Positions 16,872 to 25,814 of a stretch of 64,000 bases of DNA are shown piece after piece. Both the position numbers and the translations under genes were made by a program. The notes under the pieces were generated by a model. That model saw nothing but the letters and a program-made list of their open reading frames with translations, was not told where the DNA came from and searched no databases. The first letter of the stretch is position 1. Every line of letters begins with the position of its first letter. Source of the stretch: Cytophagaceae bacterium (GTDB lineage: Bacteria > Bacteroidota > Bacteroidia > Cytophagales > Spirosomataceae); contig JAIYBU010000178.1 in the NCBI GenBank assembly GCA_027488335.1, positions 57,464-121,463 on the forward strand. The letters are read 5' to 3'.

Positions 16872-18620
16872 TTATAAATTCTTAGCTTTTACTTGGTCGA
16901 TGATGTAATCTGAAGTACGCCACGAACTCGCCAAGATTGTCCAAGTAACGTTTTTATCACCTTGCGAAACAAACGGAGCGGCATCAACCACAAACAAGTT
17001 TTTTACATCGTGTGCTTGTTGCCATTTATTCAATGCCGATTTTTTAGGGTCATTGCCCATACGAACCGTTCCAACTTCGTGGATAATTTCACCAGGTTGA
17101 GCCAAACCATAGTTAGTGCTCGCATCTGGCTTTTTACCCAAAGCAATACCACCCATTTCGTGGATAATCTGCTCGAAAGTATCCTGCATGTGTTTTGCTT
17201 GCTTAATCTCGTTTTCGCTCCATTTGTAGTTGTAGCGAAGTGTCGGAATTCCATACTTATCAACATTATTTGGGTCGATTTCGCAGTAGTTCGACTCCAA
17301 CGGAATAGGCTCACCGCGTCCAGCCATACCGATATACGCACCGTATGTACGAATTACATCCTCTTTCAAGGCTGCACCGTAGCCACCTGCACGTTTTTTG
17401 TTGCCATTTTTATCGGTATAAAGACCGTTTACACGCTCAATTCCACCACCAAATCCACCGCCTGGCATTCCCATACCACCACCATATTCGATGTGATATC
17501 CACGTGGGAAGTCGAGTTTTTTGTTATCCAACCACCACGGTGTAAATACGTGCATACCACCCACACCGTCTTCGTTGTAGCGTTTTCTATCCATTAAGGC
17601 AGGAATAAATGCCGAACGGCTCGCACCAGTCGAGTCATTGAGGTATTTACCAACTACACCACTATCATTGGCCAATCCTTTTTGGAATCTTGAAGATTTT
17701 GAGTTTAAAAGAATACGAGCAGTTTCGCAAGTACTTGCAGCCAAAACCACAATTTTGCCTTTGATTGTATATTCTTTCAAGTCCATTTTATTGACATACG
17801 AAACACCCGTTGTTAAACCTGTATTTGCATCGGTCAATACTTCACGCACCATTGCATTGTTTATCAAAGTCAAGTTACCTGTTTTTGCCGCAGGAATACA
17901 AAGCACCGAAGAAGCCGAGAAGTCAGCATAAGCTTGGCAAGCACGACCACATTGACCGCAATAGAAACACGAACCACGAGAATCGTTGATTGGCTTAGTA
18001 AGCATGGCCATACGAGAAGGAATTACAGGAATTCCGATGCCAGTAGCTGCTTTTTTAAGCATTAATTCGTGTAAACGTGGTTTTGGAGGAGGTAAGAAAA
18101 TACCATCTGGCTCGTTTCGGATACCTTCTTTTGTACCGAAAAGACCAATCATTTTATCAACTTTATCGTAATACGGAGCGAGGTCTTCGTAGTCGATTGG
18201 CCAGTCGTCTCCGATACCAGTCAAAGAGCCTCTTTTGAAATCATCTGGACCGAAACGCATCGAAATACGTCCCCAGTGGTTGGTACGTCCACCTAACATT
18301 CTTGAACGAAACCAACGGAATTGCGTACCTTGAGCAGCCGTATATGGCTCACCTTCGATATCCCAACCGCCCCAAGCAGCATCAAAATCTCCAAACGGAC
18401 GGAGACGAGTACTTGCTCCACGACGAGGCGATTCCCAAGGGTTTTTCATTTGGGTAATATACTTTGGGTCAGCGGGGTCGAAGTAGCCACCAGCTTCCAA
18501 CAAACAAACTTTAGCACCAGCTTTTGCGAGTTGATACGCTGCCATACCACCACCAGCTCCTGAGCCAACAATGACAACATCATACACCTTAGCCTGCTCT
18601 TTAATCTCGAATAAGTTCAT
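16872..18620 (-). CDS. GMC-family FAD dehydrogenase catalytic subunit (sugar dehydrogenase-like)
   Basis: 582 residues. The FAD-binding GSGAGGGMAAYQLAKAG is at the N-terminus (Gly residues near 19-24), and the C-terminal GMC region contains HEVGTVRMG and a later NLFVVDAAPFV. A Cys-rich stretch CFYCGQCGRACQ lies at about residues 217-228. This is where FAD glucose dehydrogenases of the Burkholderia type carry cysteines for a 3Fe-4S cluster, so electron relay is plausible (inference). It has no signal peptide and would be carried out with the Tat small subunit encoded downstream. Candidate activities are glucose, glucoside-3 or gluconate oxidation at the periplasmic face. A distinctive Gly/Met-rich loop (GGGMGMPGGGFGGG) is in the middle. 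Confidence 0.88.
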   Translation of the reverse strand: MNLFEIKEQAKVYDVVIVGSGAGGGMAAYQLAKAGAKVCLLEAGGYFDPADPKYITQMKNPWESPRRGASTRLRPFGDFDAAWGGWDIEGEPYTAAQGTQFRWFRSRMLGGRTNHWGRISMRFGPDDFKRGSLTGIGDDWPIDYEDLAPYYDKVDKMIGLFGTKEGIRNEPDGIFLPPPKPRLHELMLKKAATGIGIPVIPSRMAMLTKPINDSRGSCFYCGQCGRACQAYADFSASSVLCIPAAKTGNLTLINNAMVREVLTDANTGLTTGVSYVNKMDLKEYTIKGKIVVLAASTCETARILLNSKSSRFQKGLANDSGVVGKYLNDSTGASRSAFIPALMDRKRYNEDGVGGMHVFTPWWLDNKKLDFPRGYHIEYGGGMGMPGGGFGGGIERVNGLYTDKNGNKKRAGGYGAALKEDVIRTYGAYIGMAGRGEPIPLESNYCEIDPNNVDKYGIPTLRYNYKWSENEIKQAKHMQDTFEQIIHEMGGIALGKKPDASTNYGLAQPGEIIHEVGTVRMGNDPKKSALNKWQQAHDVKNLFVVDAAPFVSQGDKNVTWTILASSWRTSDYIIDQVKAKNL

Positions 18621-18744
18621 TTTTTATTAGGGATGAAATAGAAATTAATTGCTTTTAGAATCAAACTACTAAAATAGAAGTTTTTATTTTTATTTTGATA
18701 AGAAGCTGAAATATTATTTTTAAAAAAATTTAATTTACAAAATA

Positions 18745-18787
18745 TTGCCCTACCAAAGTTCTTAAATTGAGTCTTTCGGTAGGGCAA
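18745..18787 (-). terminator. Hairpin downstream of the OB-fold gene
   Basis: Perfect 10-bp arms (18745-18754/18778-18787, TTGCCCTACC) with a 23-nt loop. It sits between the end of the OB-fold gene and the start of the GMC gene, both on the minus strand. Nothing else is evident in 18621-18825. Confidence 0.55.
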
Positions 18788-18825
18788 ATTTCTAACTTGT
18801 TCTTAATACTATTTAGATAATTATG

Positions 18826-19185
18826 CTACTCTATGATTGTTAAATTGGCTTCATTTTCGAGCTTTATTTGTGGTTTTTCCTTATAAACGCTCACAATACC
18901 TTTCACTTTTATAGATTTCCCTTGCAAAGCGGCTTCCGTGAATTTTCCTTTTGAGATTACCTCACCTTCGATAACTACCGTAATATCATTGCTTGGGTGT
19001 GGTTTGTCAATATTTAATAAAATCATATTGCCTGTGGGTCTTTGAAAAAGTCTTGAACCAGCTACTTTGCCCGTCAAGAAAACCTCTTTGCCCGCAAAAT
19101 CTTTGGCTTGCGAAGCTGTGATAGTTTCTTGCGAAAAAGCAGTGAAACTCATGCAAATAAATGCTACCAGAAATATTTTTTTCAT
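18826..19185 (-). CDS. Exported OB-fold-like protein of unknown function
   Basis: 119 residues with a signal peptide (MKKIFLVAFICMSFTAFSQ). The mature part (AKDFAGKEVFLTGKVAG, ILLNIDKPHPSNDITVVIEG, GKSIKVKGIVSVYKEKPQI) has the strand pattern of small bacterial OB-fold/nucleic-acid-binding-like proteins that occur in the periplasm. No catalytic residues are recognised. It lies 40 bp downstream of the acyl-CoA dehydrogenase gene on the same strand and could be read through from it, but the functions look unrelated. Confidence 0.75.
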   Translation of the reverse strand: MKKIFLVAFICMSFTAFSQETITASQAKDFAGKEVFLTGKVAGSRLFQRPTGNMILLNIDKPHPSNDITVVIEGEVISKGKFTEAALQGKSIKVKGIVSVYKEKPQIKLENEANLTIIE

Positions 19186-19225
19186 AGTTGATTTAAAAAT
19201 GGTTAGATGTAAATTTTACACAAAA

Positions 19226-20392
19226 CTATCCTTTCAAAATCTCTCGTGCAATCACAAGTTTTTGGATTTCGGAAGTTCCTTCGTAAATCTGAGTGATTTT
19301 GGCATCACGCATGAGGCGTTCTACATGGAATTCTTTCACATAGCCATAGCCACCGTGAATCTGTACGGCTTCGGTAGTTGCCCACATAGCCACTTCTGAA
19401 GCAAAAAGTTTAGCCATTGCGGCCGATTCGACGTAATCTTTACCTTCGTCTTTCTGACGAGCGGCTTTATAAACCAACAAACGAGCCGCTTCAATTTTGG
19501 TTGCCATTTCGGCCAATTTAAATTGAATCGCTTGGTGTTCGCTGATAGCTTTGCCAAATGATTTCCGCTCTTTTGAATATTTTACGGCCAATTCGTACGC
19601 TCCTGCTGCAATTCCGAGAGCCTGTGCAGCAATGCCGATTCTTCCACCGTTGAGGGTTGTCATGGCAAACTTAAACCCAAAACCATCAGCACCGATTCGG
19701 TTCTCTTTTGGCACTTTTACATCTGTAAACATCAACGAATGCGTATCTGATGAGCGAATTCCCATTTTATCCTCCTTTTTTCCTACCACAAAACCTTCCG
19801 TTCCTTTTTCAATAATCAAGGCGTTGATTCCTTTGTGCTTAAGTTCGGGGTGAGTTTGAGCAATGACCAAACAAACCGATGAGGTTCCGCCGTTGGTAAT
19901 CCAGTTTTTTGTGCCGTTTACCAAATAATAATCACCTTTATCTTCGGCCGTTGTCTTTTGTGAAGTTGCATCTGAGCCAGCTTCGGGTTCGGACAAGCAA
20001 AATGCCCCGATTATTTCGCCCGAAGCGAGTGGCTTTAAATATTTTTGTTTTTGTTCTTCCGTTCCATAAGTTTCTAAGCCCCAACAGACCAATGAATTAT
20101 TGACCGACATCGCCACCGAGGCAGAAGCATCCACTTTCGAGATTTCTTCCATTGCCAACACATACGAAATCGTATCCATGCCACCTCCGCCGTATTCGGG
20201 CGAAACCATCATTCCCATAAAGCCCAGTTCACCCATTTTCTTGACTTGCTCATACGGAAACACTGAATGCGTATCTCGCTCAATGGCAGTTGGTAATAGT
20301 TCGTTTTGGGCAAAATCACGAGCAGCGGCTTGCACCGCCAAATGTTCTTCAGTTAAGTTAAAGTTGATTCCTTCTATTGTAGTTGCTGTCAT
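19226..20392 (-). CDS. Acyl-CoA dehydrogenase
   Basis: 388 residues of the short/medium-chain acyl-CoA dehydrogenase family, FAD-dependent, first step of fatty-acid or branched-chain acyl-CoA oxidation. FCLSEPEAGSDA and WITNGGTSSVCLV are the flavin-contact motifs; IYEGTSEIQ near the C-terminus contains the catalytic Glu region. Length is typical. Its minus-strand promoter has the -7 box TAACTTTG (20431-20438), and a very regular palindrome lies directly upstream, suggesting control by a TetR-like fatty-acid regulator (inference). No electron-transfer flavoprotein or thiolase gene is adjacent. Confidence 0.93.
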   Translation of the reverse strand: MTATTIEGINFNLTEEHLAVQAAARDFAQNELLPTAIERDTHSVFPYEQVKKMGELGFMGMMVSPEYGGGGMDTISYVLAMEEISKVDASASVAMSVNNSLVCWGLETYGTEEQKQKYLKPLASGEIIGAFCLSEPEAGSDATSQKTTAEDKGDYYLVNGTKNWITNGGTSSVCLVIAQTHPELKHKGINALIIEKGTEGFVVGKKEDKMGIRSSDTHSLMFTDVKVPKENRIGADGFGFKFAMTTLNGGRIGIAAQALGIAAGAYELAVKYSKERKSFGKAISEHQAIQFKLAEMATKIEAARLLVYKAARQKDEGKDYVESAAMAKLFASEVAMWATTEAVQIHGGYGYVKEFHVERLMRDAKITQIYEGTSEIQKLVIAREILKG

Positions 20393-20430
20393 AGTTGTAC
20401 TTGGTTTTGTAGTTTATAATGTTGATGAAT

Positions 20431-20479
20431 CAAAGTTATACAACAAAATATTAGTATGCAAGCATACTAATATTTTGTT
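20431..20479 (-). promoter_or_regulatory. Promoter and palindromic operator/terminator upstream of acyl-CoA dehydrogenase
   Basis: The -7 box TAACTTTG (20431-20438, minus strand) is followed by a perfect 18-bp inverted repeat (20442-20459/20462-20479) with 2 nt at the centre, covering the whole -33 area. The core TTAGTATGCAAGCATACTAA looks like a TetR/FadR-type operator. The same structure could also terminate the upstream minus-strand gene that ends at 20499. Confidence 0.7.
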
Positions 20480-20498
20480 TTTTTTATGGTTCTATGTC

Positions 20499-21785
20499 TT
20501 ATAATTTTGTCAAGTGTTGTACTCCCTCTAAGAGTCTATCCAAATCTCTTAGGCTTGTGTACACATGAGGCGTAACTCTCACACCATCAAGCTTTTCCCA
20601 TTTGGTTGGCGAAGTGTGTATTTTGAACTTGGCAAATAATTCACCCTCCATTTTTCCTGCTTCTAATCCTTCTACACTAAAATGAGCCAATGCTCCCGAA
20701 AACTCTGGTTTTAACGATGTGTTCATTTTTATTTTAGGCATTTTACTTGCCTCTTTTGCCCAATAATCTTTTAGAAAACGTAAACGGGCTTCTTTTCTTG
20801 CATTGCCAATAGCCAATTGAAAATTAAGTGCCTGCCCGATGGCTTGCTCAATCATGAATGGACGAGTACCGAGGTTTTCAAATTTTCGGATATTATCAGA
20901 ATTAGGTTTGTCGTTGGGAATGAGTGGGAATATTTTGCTGATTTTTTCTTTCTTCATCCAAAGCATTCCCGAACCGATAGGGGCAGAAAGCCATTTGTGT
21001 AGACTCGTTCCATAATAATCACCACCCAAATCAGGAATTTTGTATGTGAGGTGAGCAAACGAATGAGCCCCATCAATCAACACTTCGATTCCTCGCTTGT
21101 GGGCTTCGTCAGCGATTCGTCTGGCTGGGATAATTTGCCCATTCCAGTTCATTAGGTGCGTTATATGTACGATTTTGGTGCGTAGAGTCATTTGCTCAAC
21201 GTATTTCCGTACGATTAGGTCGGCATCTTCGGCAGGCAAATCGAGCTCTACATAATTTATTTTTAGCCCATCACGTAGTTCTCGCTGTCGCCATGCGTGT
21301 AGCATATTTGGGTAATCGTAGCGAGTCATTACTATTTCGTCGCCACGCTGTAAAGGCAGACCCATAATTACGGTATCAATGGCTTCGGTAGCATTTCGAT
21401 TGATGGCTATTTCTTCGGACGAAACACCCGCATATTTTGCTAAATTTTCACGCAGTGGTTCACGACCTTGGTCCATGATTCGCCACATGTAATAGCTGGG
21501 AGCTTCGTTGGCGAGTTTATTATAGCGGTCAACGGCATTTTGTACCACCAACGGCGATGGACTCACACCTCCATTGTTTAAATTAATGATTTGAGATGAA
21601 ACGGTATAGGCTTGCTGAATTTGCCACCAATAATCTTCGTCGGTTGCCAGTTCGAGGGCCGATTTTTCGGGTTTATAAGCAGCCAAAGTAAGTAATTCTT
21701 CTTTTGAAAAAGCTTTTAATGATGGAATGAGTGAGGTACTGGCAAGCATAGCAGCTTTGCTCAAAAAACTACGGCGTGAGGTCAT
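20499..21785 (-). CDS. Tat-exported class V aminotransferase-fold PLP enzyme
   Basis: 428 residues. The N-terminus MTSRRSFLSKAAMLASTSLI is a twin-arginine signal (SRRSFLSK). The rest is a fold-type I PLP enzyme related to isopenicillin-N epimerase/cysteine desulfurase: ATEAIDTVIMGLPLQ, HITHLMNWNGQIIPAR, VLIDGAHSFAHL (PLP Asp) and SLHKWLSAPIGSGML, whose Lys binds PLP. The substrate is unknown. A PLP enzyme sent folded through Tat is expected, because cofactor loading happens in the cytoplasm. It is monocistronic between two hairpins. Confidence 0.88.
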   Translation of the reverse strand: MTSRRSFLSKAAMLASTSLIPSLKAFSKEELLTLAAYKPEKSALELATDEDYWWQIQQAYTVSSQIINLNNGGVSPSPLVVQNAVDRYNKLANEAPSYYMWRIMDQGREPLRENLAKYAGVSSEEIAINRNATEAIDTVIMGLPLQRGDEIVMTRYDYPNMLHAWRQRELRDGLKINYVELDLPAEDADLIVRKYVEQMTLRTKIVHITHLMNWNGQIIPARRIADEAHKRGIEVLIDGAHSFAHLTYKIPDLGGDYYGTSLHKWLSAPIGSGMLWMKKEKISKIFPLIPNDKPNSDNIRKFENLGTRPFMIEQAIGQALNFQLAIGNARKEARLRFLKDYWAKEASKMPKIKMNTSLKPEFSGALAHFSVEGLEAGKMEGELFAKFKIHTSPTKWEKLDGVRVTPHVYTSLRDLDRLLEGVQHLTKL

Positions 21786-21846
21786 GGTTTAGGGAGGTTT
21801 GAGTTTGGATGATATTAGAGAAGTGAATTTATTGAAATATGCTGAT

Positions 21847-21908
21847 AAAAAAATGAGTTGTACTCAATTTTTTGCTTTTAAAAGCAAAAATTGAGTACAA
21901 CTCATTTT
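21847..21908 (-). terminator. Long hairpin after the dienelactone hydrolase gene
   Basis: Arms of about 30 bp (left arm from 21847, right arm to 21908) pair almost perfectly, with one extra T in the left arm; the core is GCTTTTAAAAGC. It lies between the minus-strand gene ending at 21960 and the start of the next minus-strand gene at 21785. It could also serve as an upstream regulatory site. Confidence 0.7.
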
Positions 21909-21959
21909 ATTTTTTACGTTGAACAAGAGGCGGCCGACGCTCGATTCGCCTCACATTTC

Positions 21960-22805
21960 TTACAAAAGTTTCTTTTTCAAATATTCGATAGCCATTCCGT
22001 AAGCCTCTTTTGCTTTTGGCTCATCGTACTTGGGATTACTTGGATTGGCAAATGCGTGGGCTGCATCAAAAATTTTGTAGTTGAGCGATTTTCCAGCAGT
22101 TTTCATATTAGCGGCAAACTCTTCGATTACTGCTTTAGAAATCCATTGTTCGGTTGCGAATAGGCCAAGTACATCGGTATTCAATGTCTTTAATTTTTCA
22201 ACGTCTTTCACCGGCATTCCGTAGTACATGACCGAACCAACAGTTTGTTTTCCACCAATGATTGCCGATTTTAATGACCAACTGCCACCAAAACACCAAC
22301 CAACGTTGGCAACTTTGGCCTTTTTACCAGCAAATTGTAGGCCTCCTTGCACGATGTTTTCGAGACGAGCCTCAACCACACCTTGCATGTATTTTCCAGC
22401 TTCGCTGGCATCGGTTGCCACTTTTCCATCATACATATCAAGTGCTAGAACGTTTACATTTCCGCCTAAATCATTATAGAAAATATCGGCTTGGCGTTTA
22501 ATGTGGTCGTTTAAGCCCCACCATTCTTGGTAAACAAAAAGCCACTTGTCTGATTTCTTTTTGGCTTTTACGAAATACGCATTGGCTTTTTTTCCATCTG
22601 GCGTAGCAAATTCTGTCATTTTTCCACCAACCTCACTCGTATGTTTATAAACGATTGGAGCTAAATGAGAAGCAATAAAAGCTTTTTCCGAAGCAAAAAT
22701 ACCCATATTACCATCGTTGCTGGCGAAAACCAATTCGCAACAACTTTGTGAGAAAGTAAAGGTTGAAATACTTGCTAAAGCAAAGGTTAATAGGAGTTTT
22801 TTCAT
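21960..22805 (-). CDS. Exported dienelactone hydrolase family protein
   Basis: 281 residues with a signal peptide (MKKLLLTFALASISTFTFSQ). The alpha/beta-hydrolase nucleophile is Cys in GWCFGGSWSL and the catalytic His is in DAAHAFANPSNPKYD. The acid residue normally seen in a GxxDxxI segment is not clear: the equivalent stretch reads GLFATEQWIS. The N-terminal part is longer than in classical dienelactone hydrolases, and the FVYQEWWGLNDHIKRQAD segment is the family hallmark. The substrate is unknown, and no aromatic catabolic genes are nearby. Confidence 0.85.
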   Translation of the reverse strand: MKKLLLTFALASISTFTFSQSCCELVFASNDGNMGIFASEKAFIASHLAPIVYKHTSEVGGKMTEFATPDGKKANAYFVKAKKKSDKWLFVYQEWWGLNDHIKRQADIFYNDLGGNVNVLALDMYDGKVATDASEAGKYMQGVVEARLENIVQGGLQFAGKKAKVANVGWCFGGSWSLKSAIIGGKQTVGSVMYYGMPVKDVEKLKTLNTDVLGLFATEQWISKAVIEEFAANMKTAGKSLNYKIFDAAHAFANPSNPKYDEPKAKEAYGMAIEYLKKKLL

Positions 22806-22883
22806 TTGATTTTAAAATTAGATGTATATACAGATATTAACGATGATAGTTGTAAAAAGGTTTTCGATAAAACCCTTATACAA

Positions 22884-22914
22884 AAAAGAGAAAACATTCA
22901 ATGCCTTCTCTTTT
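22884..22914 (-). terminator. Probable terminator of the thioredoxin gene
   Basis: 9-bp arms (22884-22892/22906-22914, AAAAGAGAA) with a 13-nt loop, located just after the minus-strand stop at 22939. Confidence 0.5.
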
Positions 22915-22938
22915 CTAAATATCACCTATTGCAATTAA

Positions 22939-23379
22939 TTAAACCTTTCTCTTAGCCACTAATTTCTTTCCTGCATCCAATAACTGGTCGATTTCGGTAT
23001 AACCCAAAAACATTTTTACAACTTTACCATTATTCGGGTCAATAAAAAACAATGATGGATAACCTTGAACTTCATAGATACTTGAGAGTCTTACACCTTC
23101 GTCAGACTCCATATCAATGGCTGCATTTACAAAGTTTTGGTTGAAAAACTCTCCTAAGTTTTTATCTGGAAAAACCCTTGCTTGAAGCATTTTACAAGGC
23201 CCGCACCAAGTGGTGTAGGCATCCATGAAGATAAGCTTCTTTTCGGCTTTGGCTTTTTCGACAATTTTTTTCCAAGATGCTTCGGTGAATTTTATGCCTG
23301 TGGCACTTTTACTATGTTGGGCATAAGTTGCTACGCTAAAAAATAAGCCAATGAGAGCAACAAAAACAGTTTTCTTCAT
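22939..23379 (-). CDS. Exported thioredoxin-like protein
   Basis: The start at 23379 gives 146 residues beginning MKKTVFVALIGLFFSVATYAQ, a clear signal peptide; a longer in-frame extension upstream would hide it. The active site is WCGPCK in DAYTTWCGPCKMLQAR, followed by FFNQNFVNAAIDMESDEG and the cis-Pro segment VQGYPSLFF. This is the thioredoxin/DUF255-like periplasmic type, probably a disulfide reductase. The gene is followed by a weak hairpin and lies downstream of comM with a 141-bp gap. Confidence 0.88.
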   Translation of the reverse strand: MKKTVFVALIGLFFSVATYAQHSKSATGIKFTEASWKKIVEKAKAEKKLIFMDAYTTWCGPCKMLQARVFPDKNLGEFFNQNFVNAAIDMESDEGVRLSSIYEVQGYPSLFFIDPNNGKVVKMFLGYTEIDQLLDAGKKLVAKRKV

Positions 23380-23520
23380 TTTAGTGTTAGTTTTTTCTCG
23401 ACTGCCCGTAAGGCGTTCGTACGAAAGGTTAATAATTGATGTTAATAACGTATAGAAACAAGATTTTAGTTTCTTTAAGTAGCGAAAAAGCAAGATTTAG
23501 GCCAAATCTAAATGTTCATT

Positions 23521-25062
23521 TCACCCTGCCCAATTTTCTCTATCCAAACTACGATACTGAATGGCCTCGGCCAAATGCTCAATTCTGATTTCTTCTGAAG
23601 TAGATAAATCGGCGATGGTTCTACTTACTTTCAAAATTCTATCATACGCACGGGCTGAAAGACCGAGGCGTTCCATTGCTTTTTTGAGTAGAGCTTTTCC
23701 TGCGTCGCCAATACCGCAGATTTCTTTCACCATTTCGGGCGGCATCATGGCGTTTGAGTGTATTTCTGCGTAATTCTCAAAACGTTTGGTCTGGATTTCT
23801 CGTGCTTTAATAACTCGCTCTCGAATTTCGGCAGAAGATTCATTTTTGCGAGTAGAAGCAATTTGGTCGAAACTTACGGGCGTAACTTCCACATGCAAAT
23901 CTATTCTATCCAAAAGTGGTCCTGAGATTTTATTGAGATATTTCCCGACCGTACCAGGTGGACAACTACATTCTTTTTCGGGATGATTGTAATACCCGCA
24001 CGGACAAGGATTCATACTTGCCACCAACATAAAATTTGATGGAAATTCAACCGCTTGTTTAGTGCGAGAAATGACTACTTTTCGCTCTTCGAGCGGCTGA
24101 CGCATCACTTCCAAAACTGTCCGTTTAAATTCGGGTAATTCATCCAAAAACAAAACCCCATTGTGTGCCAAAGAGATTTCGCCAGGTTGTGGAAAACTTC
24201 CACCACCAACTAAAGCAGCATCTGAAATCGTGTGATGGGGCGAACGAAACGGTCGGCGAGCAATCAACGAGGCTTTAACCCCCAACTTTCCTGCAACTGA
24301 GTGAATTTTTGTGGTTTCGAGTGCTTCATGAAGCGTAAGAGGCGGTAAAATTGACGGCAGACGTTTAGCCAACATCGTTTTTCCTGCACCTGGGGGGCCA
24401 ATCATAATTACGTTATGACCACCAGCGGCGGCAATTTCCATGGCACGTTTGATGTTCTCTTGCCCTTGTACGTGCGAAAAATCAGCATCGTATTCGCCAA
24501 CCGAGTTAAAGAAAATATCTCTCGTGTCAGTAACTAATGGCTCTATTTCTTTCACACCTGTCAGAAACTCAATGGCTTCGGTGAGCGTATTTACAGGAAT
24601 TATATCTAAAGCATTCACGATAGATGCTTCCATTGCGTTTTCGGCAGGAAGAATAAAGCCTTTAAGTTTATTGCGGCGAGCTTCGATAGCAATCGGCAAA
24701 ACTCCTTTTATCGGGCGAAGTGTGCCATCTAAGGCCAATTCACCCAAAATAACGTATTCTTCTAAATTTTTGGTAGTTCTGATTTGTCCCGAAACCGCCA
24801 AAAGCCCCAAAGCCATTGGCAAATCGTAGGCCGAGCCTTCTTTACGAATGTCGGCAGGTGCGAGATTAATGACAGTTTTTTGTCGAGAAATCTGATAATT
24901 GCAGTTTTTCAGTGCAGCATCTACTCGTTGTTGACTTTCCTTTACTGCTCCATCGGGCAGCCCCACAATTGCCATTCCTGTGCCTTGCACTACGCTCACT
25001 TCGACCGTAATTAAAGTTGCATTTACTCCATAAACAGCAGCCCCGAAGGTTTTTGACAGCAT
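23521..25062 (-). CDS. comM: YifB/ComM family Mg-chelatase-like AAA+ ATPase
   Basis: The start at 25062 (MLSKTFGAAVYGVNATL) matches the conserved ComM N-terminus and gives 513 residues; a 22-residue upstream extension is not family-like. An N-terminal Lon-like domain (GMAIVGLPDGAVKES) is followed by Walker A GPPGAGKT, Walker B GVLFLDELPEF and a Cys motif MNPCPCGYYNHPEKECSCP. The C-terminal domain has SARAYDRILKVSRTIADL. ComM is a helicase that promotes branch migration during natural transformation in other bacteria; whether this organism is competent is unknown. Confidence 0.93.
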   Translation of the reverse strand: MLSKTFGAAVYGVNATLITVEVSVVQGTGMAIVGLPDGAVKESQQRVDAALKNCNYQISRQKTVINLAPADIRKEGSAYDLPMALGLLAVSGQIRTTKNLEEYVILGELALDGTLRPIKGVLPIAIEARRNKLKGFILPAENAMEASIVNALDIIPVNTLTEAIEFLTGVKEIEPLVTDTRDIFFNSVGEYDADFSHVQGQENIKRAMEIAAAGGHNVIMIGPPGAGKTMLAKRLPSILPPLTLHEALETTKIHSVAGKLGVKASLIARRPFRSPHHTISDAALVGGGSFPQPGEISLAHNGVLFLDELPEFKRTVLEVMRQPLEERKVVISRTKQAVEFPSNFMLVASMNPCPCGYYNHPEKECSCPPGTVGKYLNKISGPLLDRIDLHVEVTPVSFDQIASTRKNESSAEIRERVIKAREIQTKRFENYAEIHSNAMMPPEMVKEICGIGDAGKALLKKAMERLGLSARAYDRILKVSRTIADLSTSEEIRIEHLAEAIQYRSLDRENWAG

Positions 25063-25207
25063 AAGTTTGTATTTTTTGTATGAACACGAAATTAAATCAT
25101 CATTTGCTGAAATTGCAAGGTTTGGCAAAATTTATTATAAAATCGCTCACTTTACGGGCAAGTTTTGATTAGATTTTTATATTTGTATCTCACAAAACAA
25201 TATCCTC

Positions 25208-25813
25208 ATGAACTTTTTTTCGGGTCAAAATTTTTGGAAATTTATTGCAGGCTGTATCCGATTTTGGCTGGGGTTTATCTTACTTACGGCTGGGGTTGCA
25301 AAGATGTTTCATGGGCATTTTATTGGCATTATCGGCCCAGTATGGTTAGAGACAGAACTGGAAAAATACAATTTGAGTATTTACGCTATCTTTATTGCTT
25401 ATTCTCAAATTATTGTTGGCTTTATGCTTTTGGTGAAACGTTTTGCCACTTTGGGAGCTATCATGGCTATTCCTATGTTTGCCAATATTCTTATGGTTAC
25501 GATTTCGCTTCATTGGCAAGGCACGCCTTATGTGGTTGGTTTCTTTCTTTTATGCAATTTATACCTACTTGTTTACGATTTTCATAAAATCAAATTTTTG
25601 CTTACAGATGAGGTTGCTCCCCTCAAAGAAATCCCCATCCGACGCCACGACTTTCGACTTGATGGCTTATATATTTTAGGTTTATTTATCATTTTGATAG
25701 CTGTTTCTCTCCGACAATTTCTTGCTGACTTTGCTCCAAAATTAGCCTATATTGGGCTCAGTTCTTTTGTTTTTGTCTATGCTTACAGCTATTGGAAAAA
25801 CAAACGAGCATAA
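25208..25813 (+). CDS. DoxX-family-like integral membrane protein
   Basis: 201 residues with about six predicted membrane segments, starting with FIAGCIRFWLGFILLTAGVAKMFHG. The short-helix pattern and Gly-Lys motif are typical of DoxX/MauE-like proteins, which are poorly understood and sometimes linked to redox or quinone functions. A -7-like TATATTTG lies at 25178-25185, about 22 bp before the ATG. No partner gene is adjacent: it diverges from comM and converges on the M28 peptidase. Confidence 0.7.
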   Translation: MNFFSGQNFWKFIAGCIRFWLGFILLTAGVAKMFHGHFIGIIGPVWLETELEKYNLSIYAIFIAYSQIIVGFMLLVKRFATLGAIMAIPMFANILMVTISLHWQGTPYVVGFFLLCNLYLLVYDFHKIKFLLTDEVAPLKEIPIRRHDFRLDGLYILGLFIILIAVSLRQFLADFAPKLAYIGLSSFVFVYAYSYWKNKRA

Positions 25814-25814
25814 A

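Noticed and set aside
16962..17597. Open frame of 211 codons on the plus strand opposite the GMC dehydrogenase gene
   Set aside because: The GMC frame is clearly real; this antisense frame has no recognisable domain and an unlikely composition (many His, Thr, Cys).
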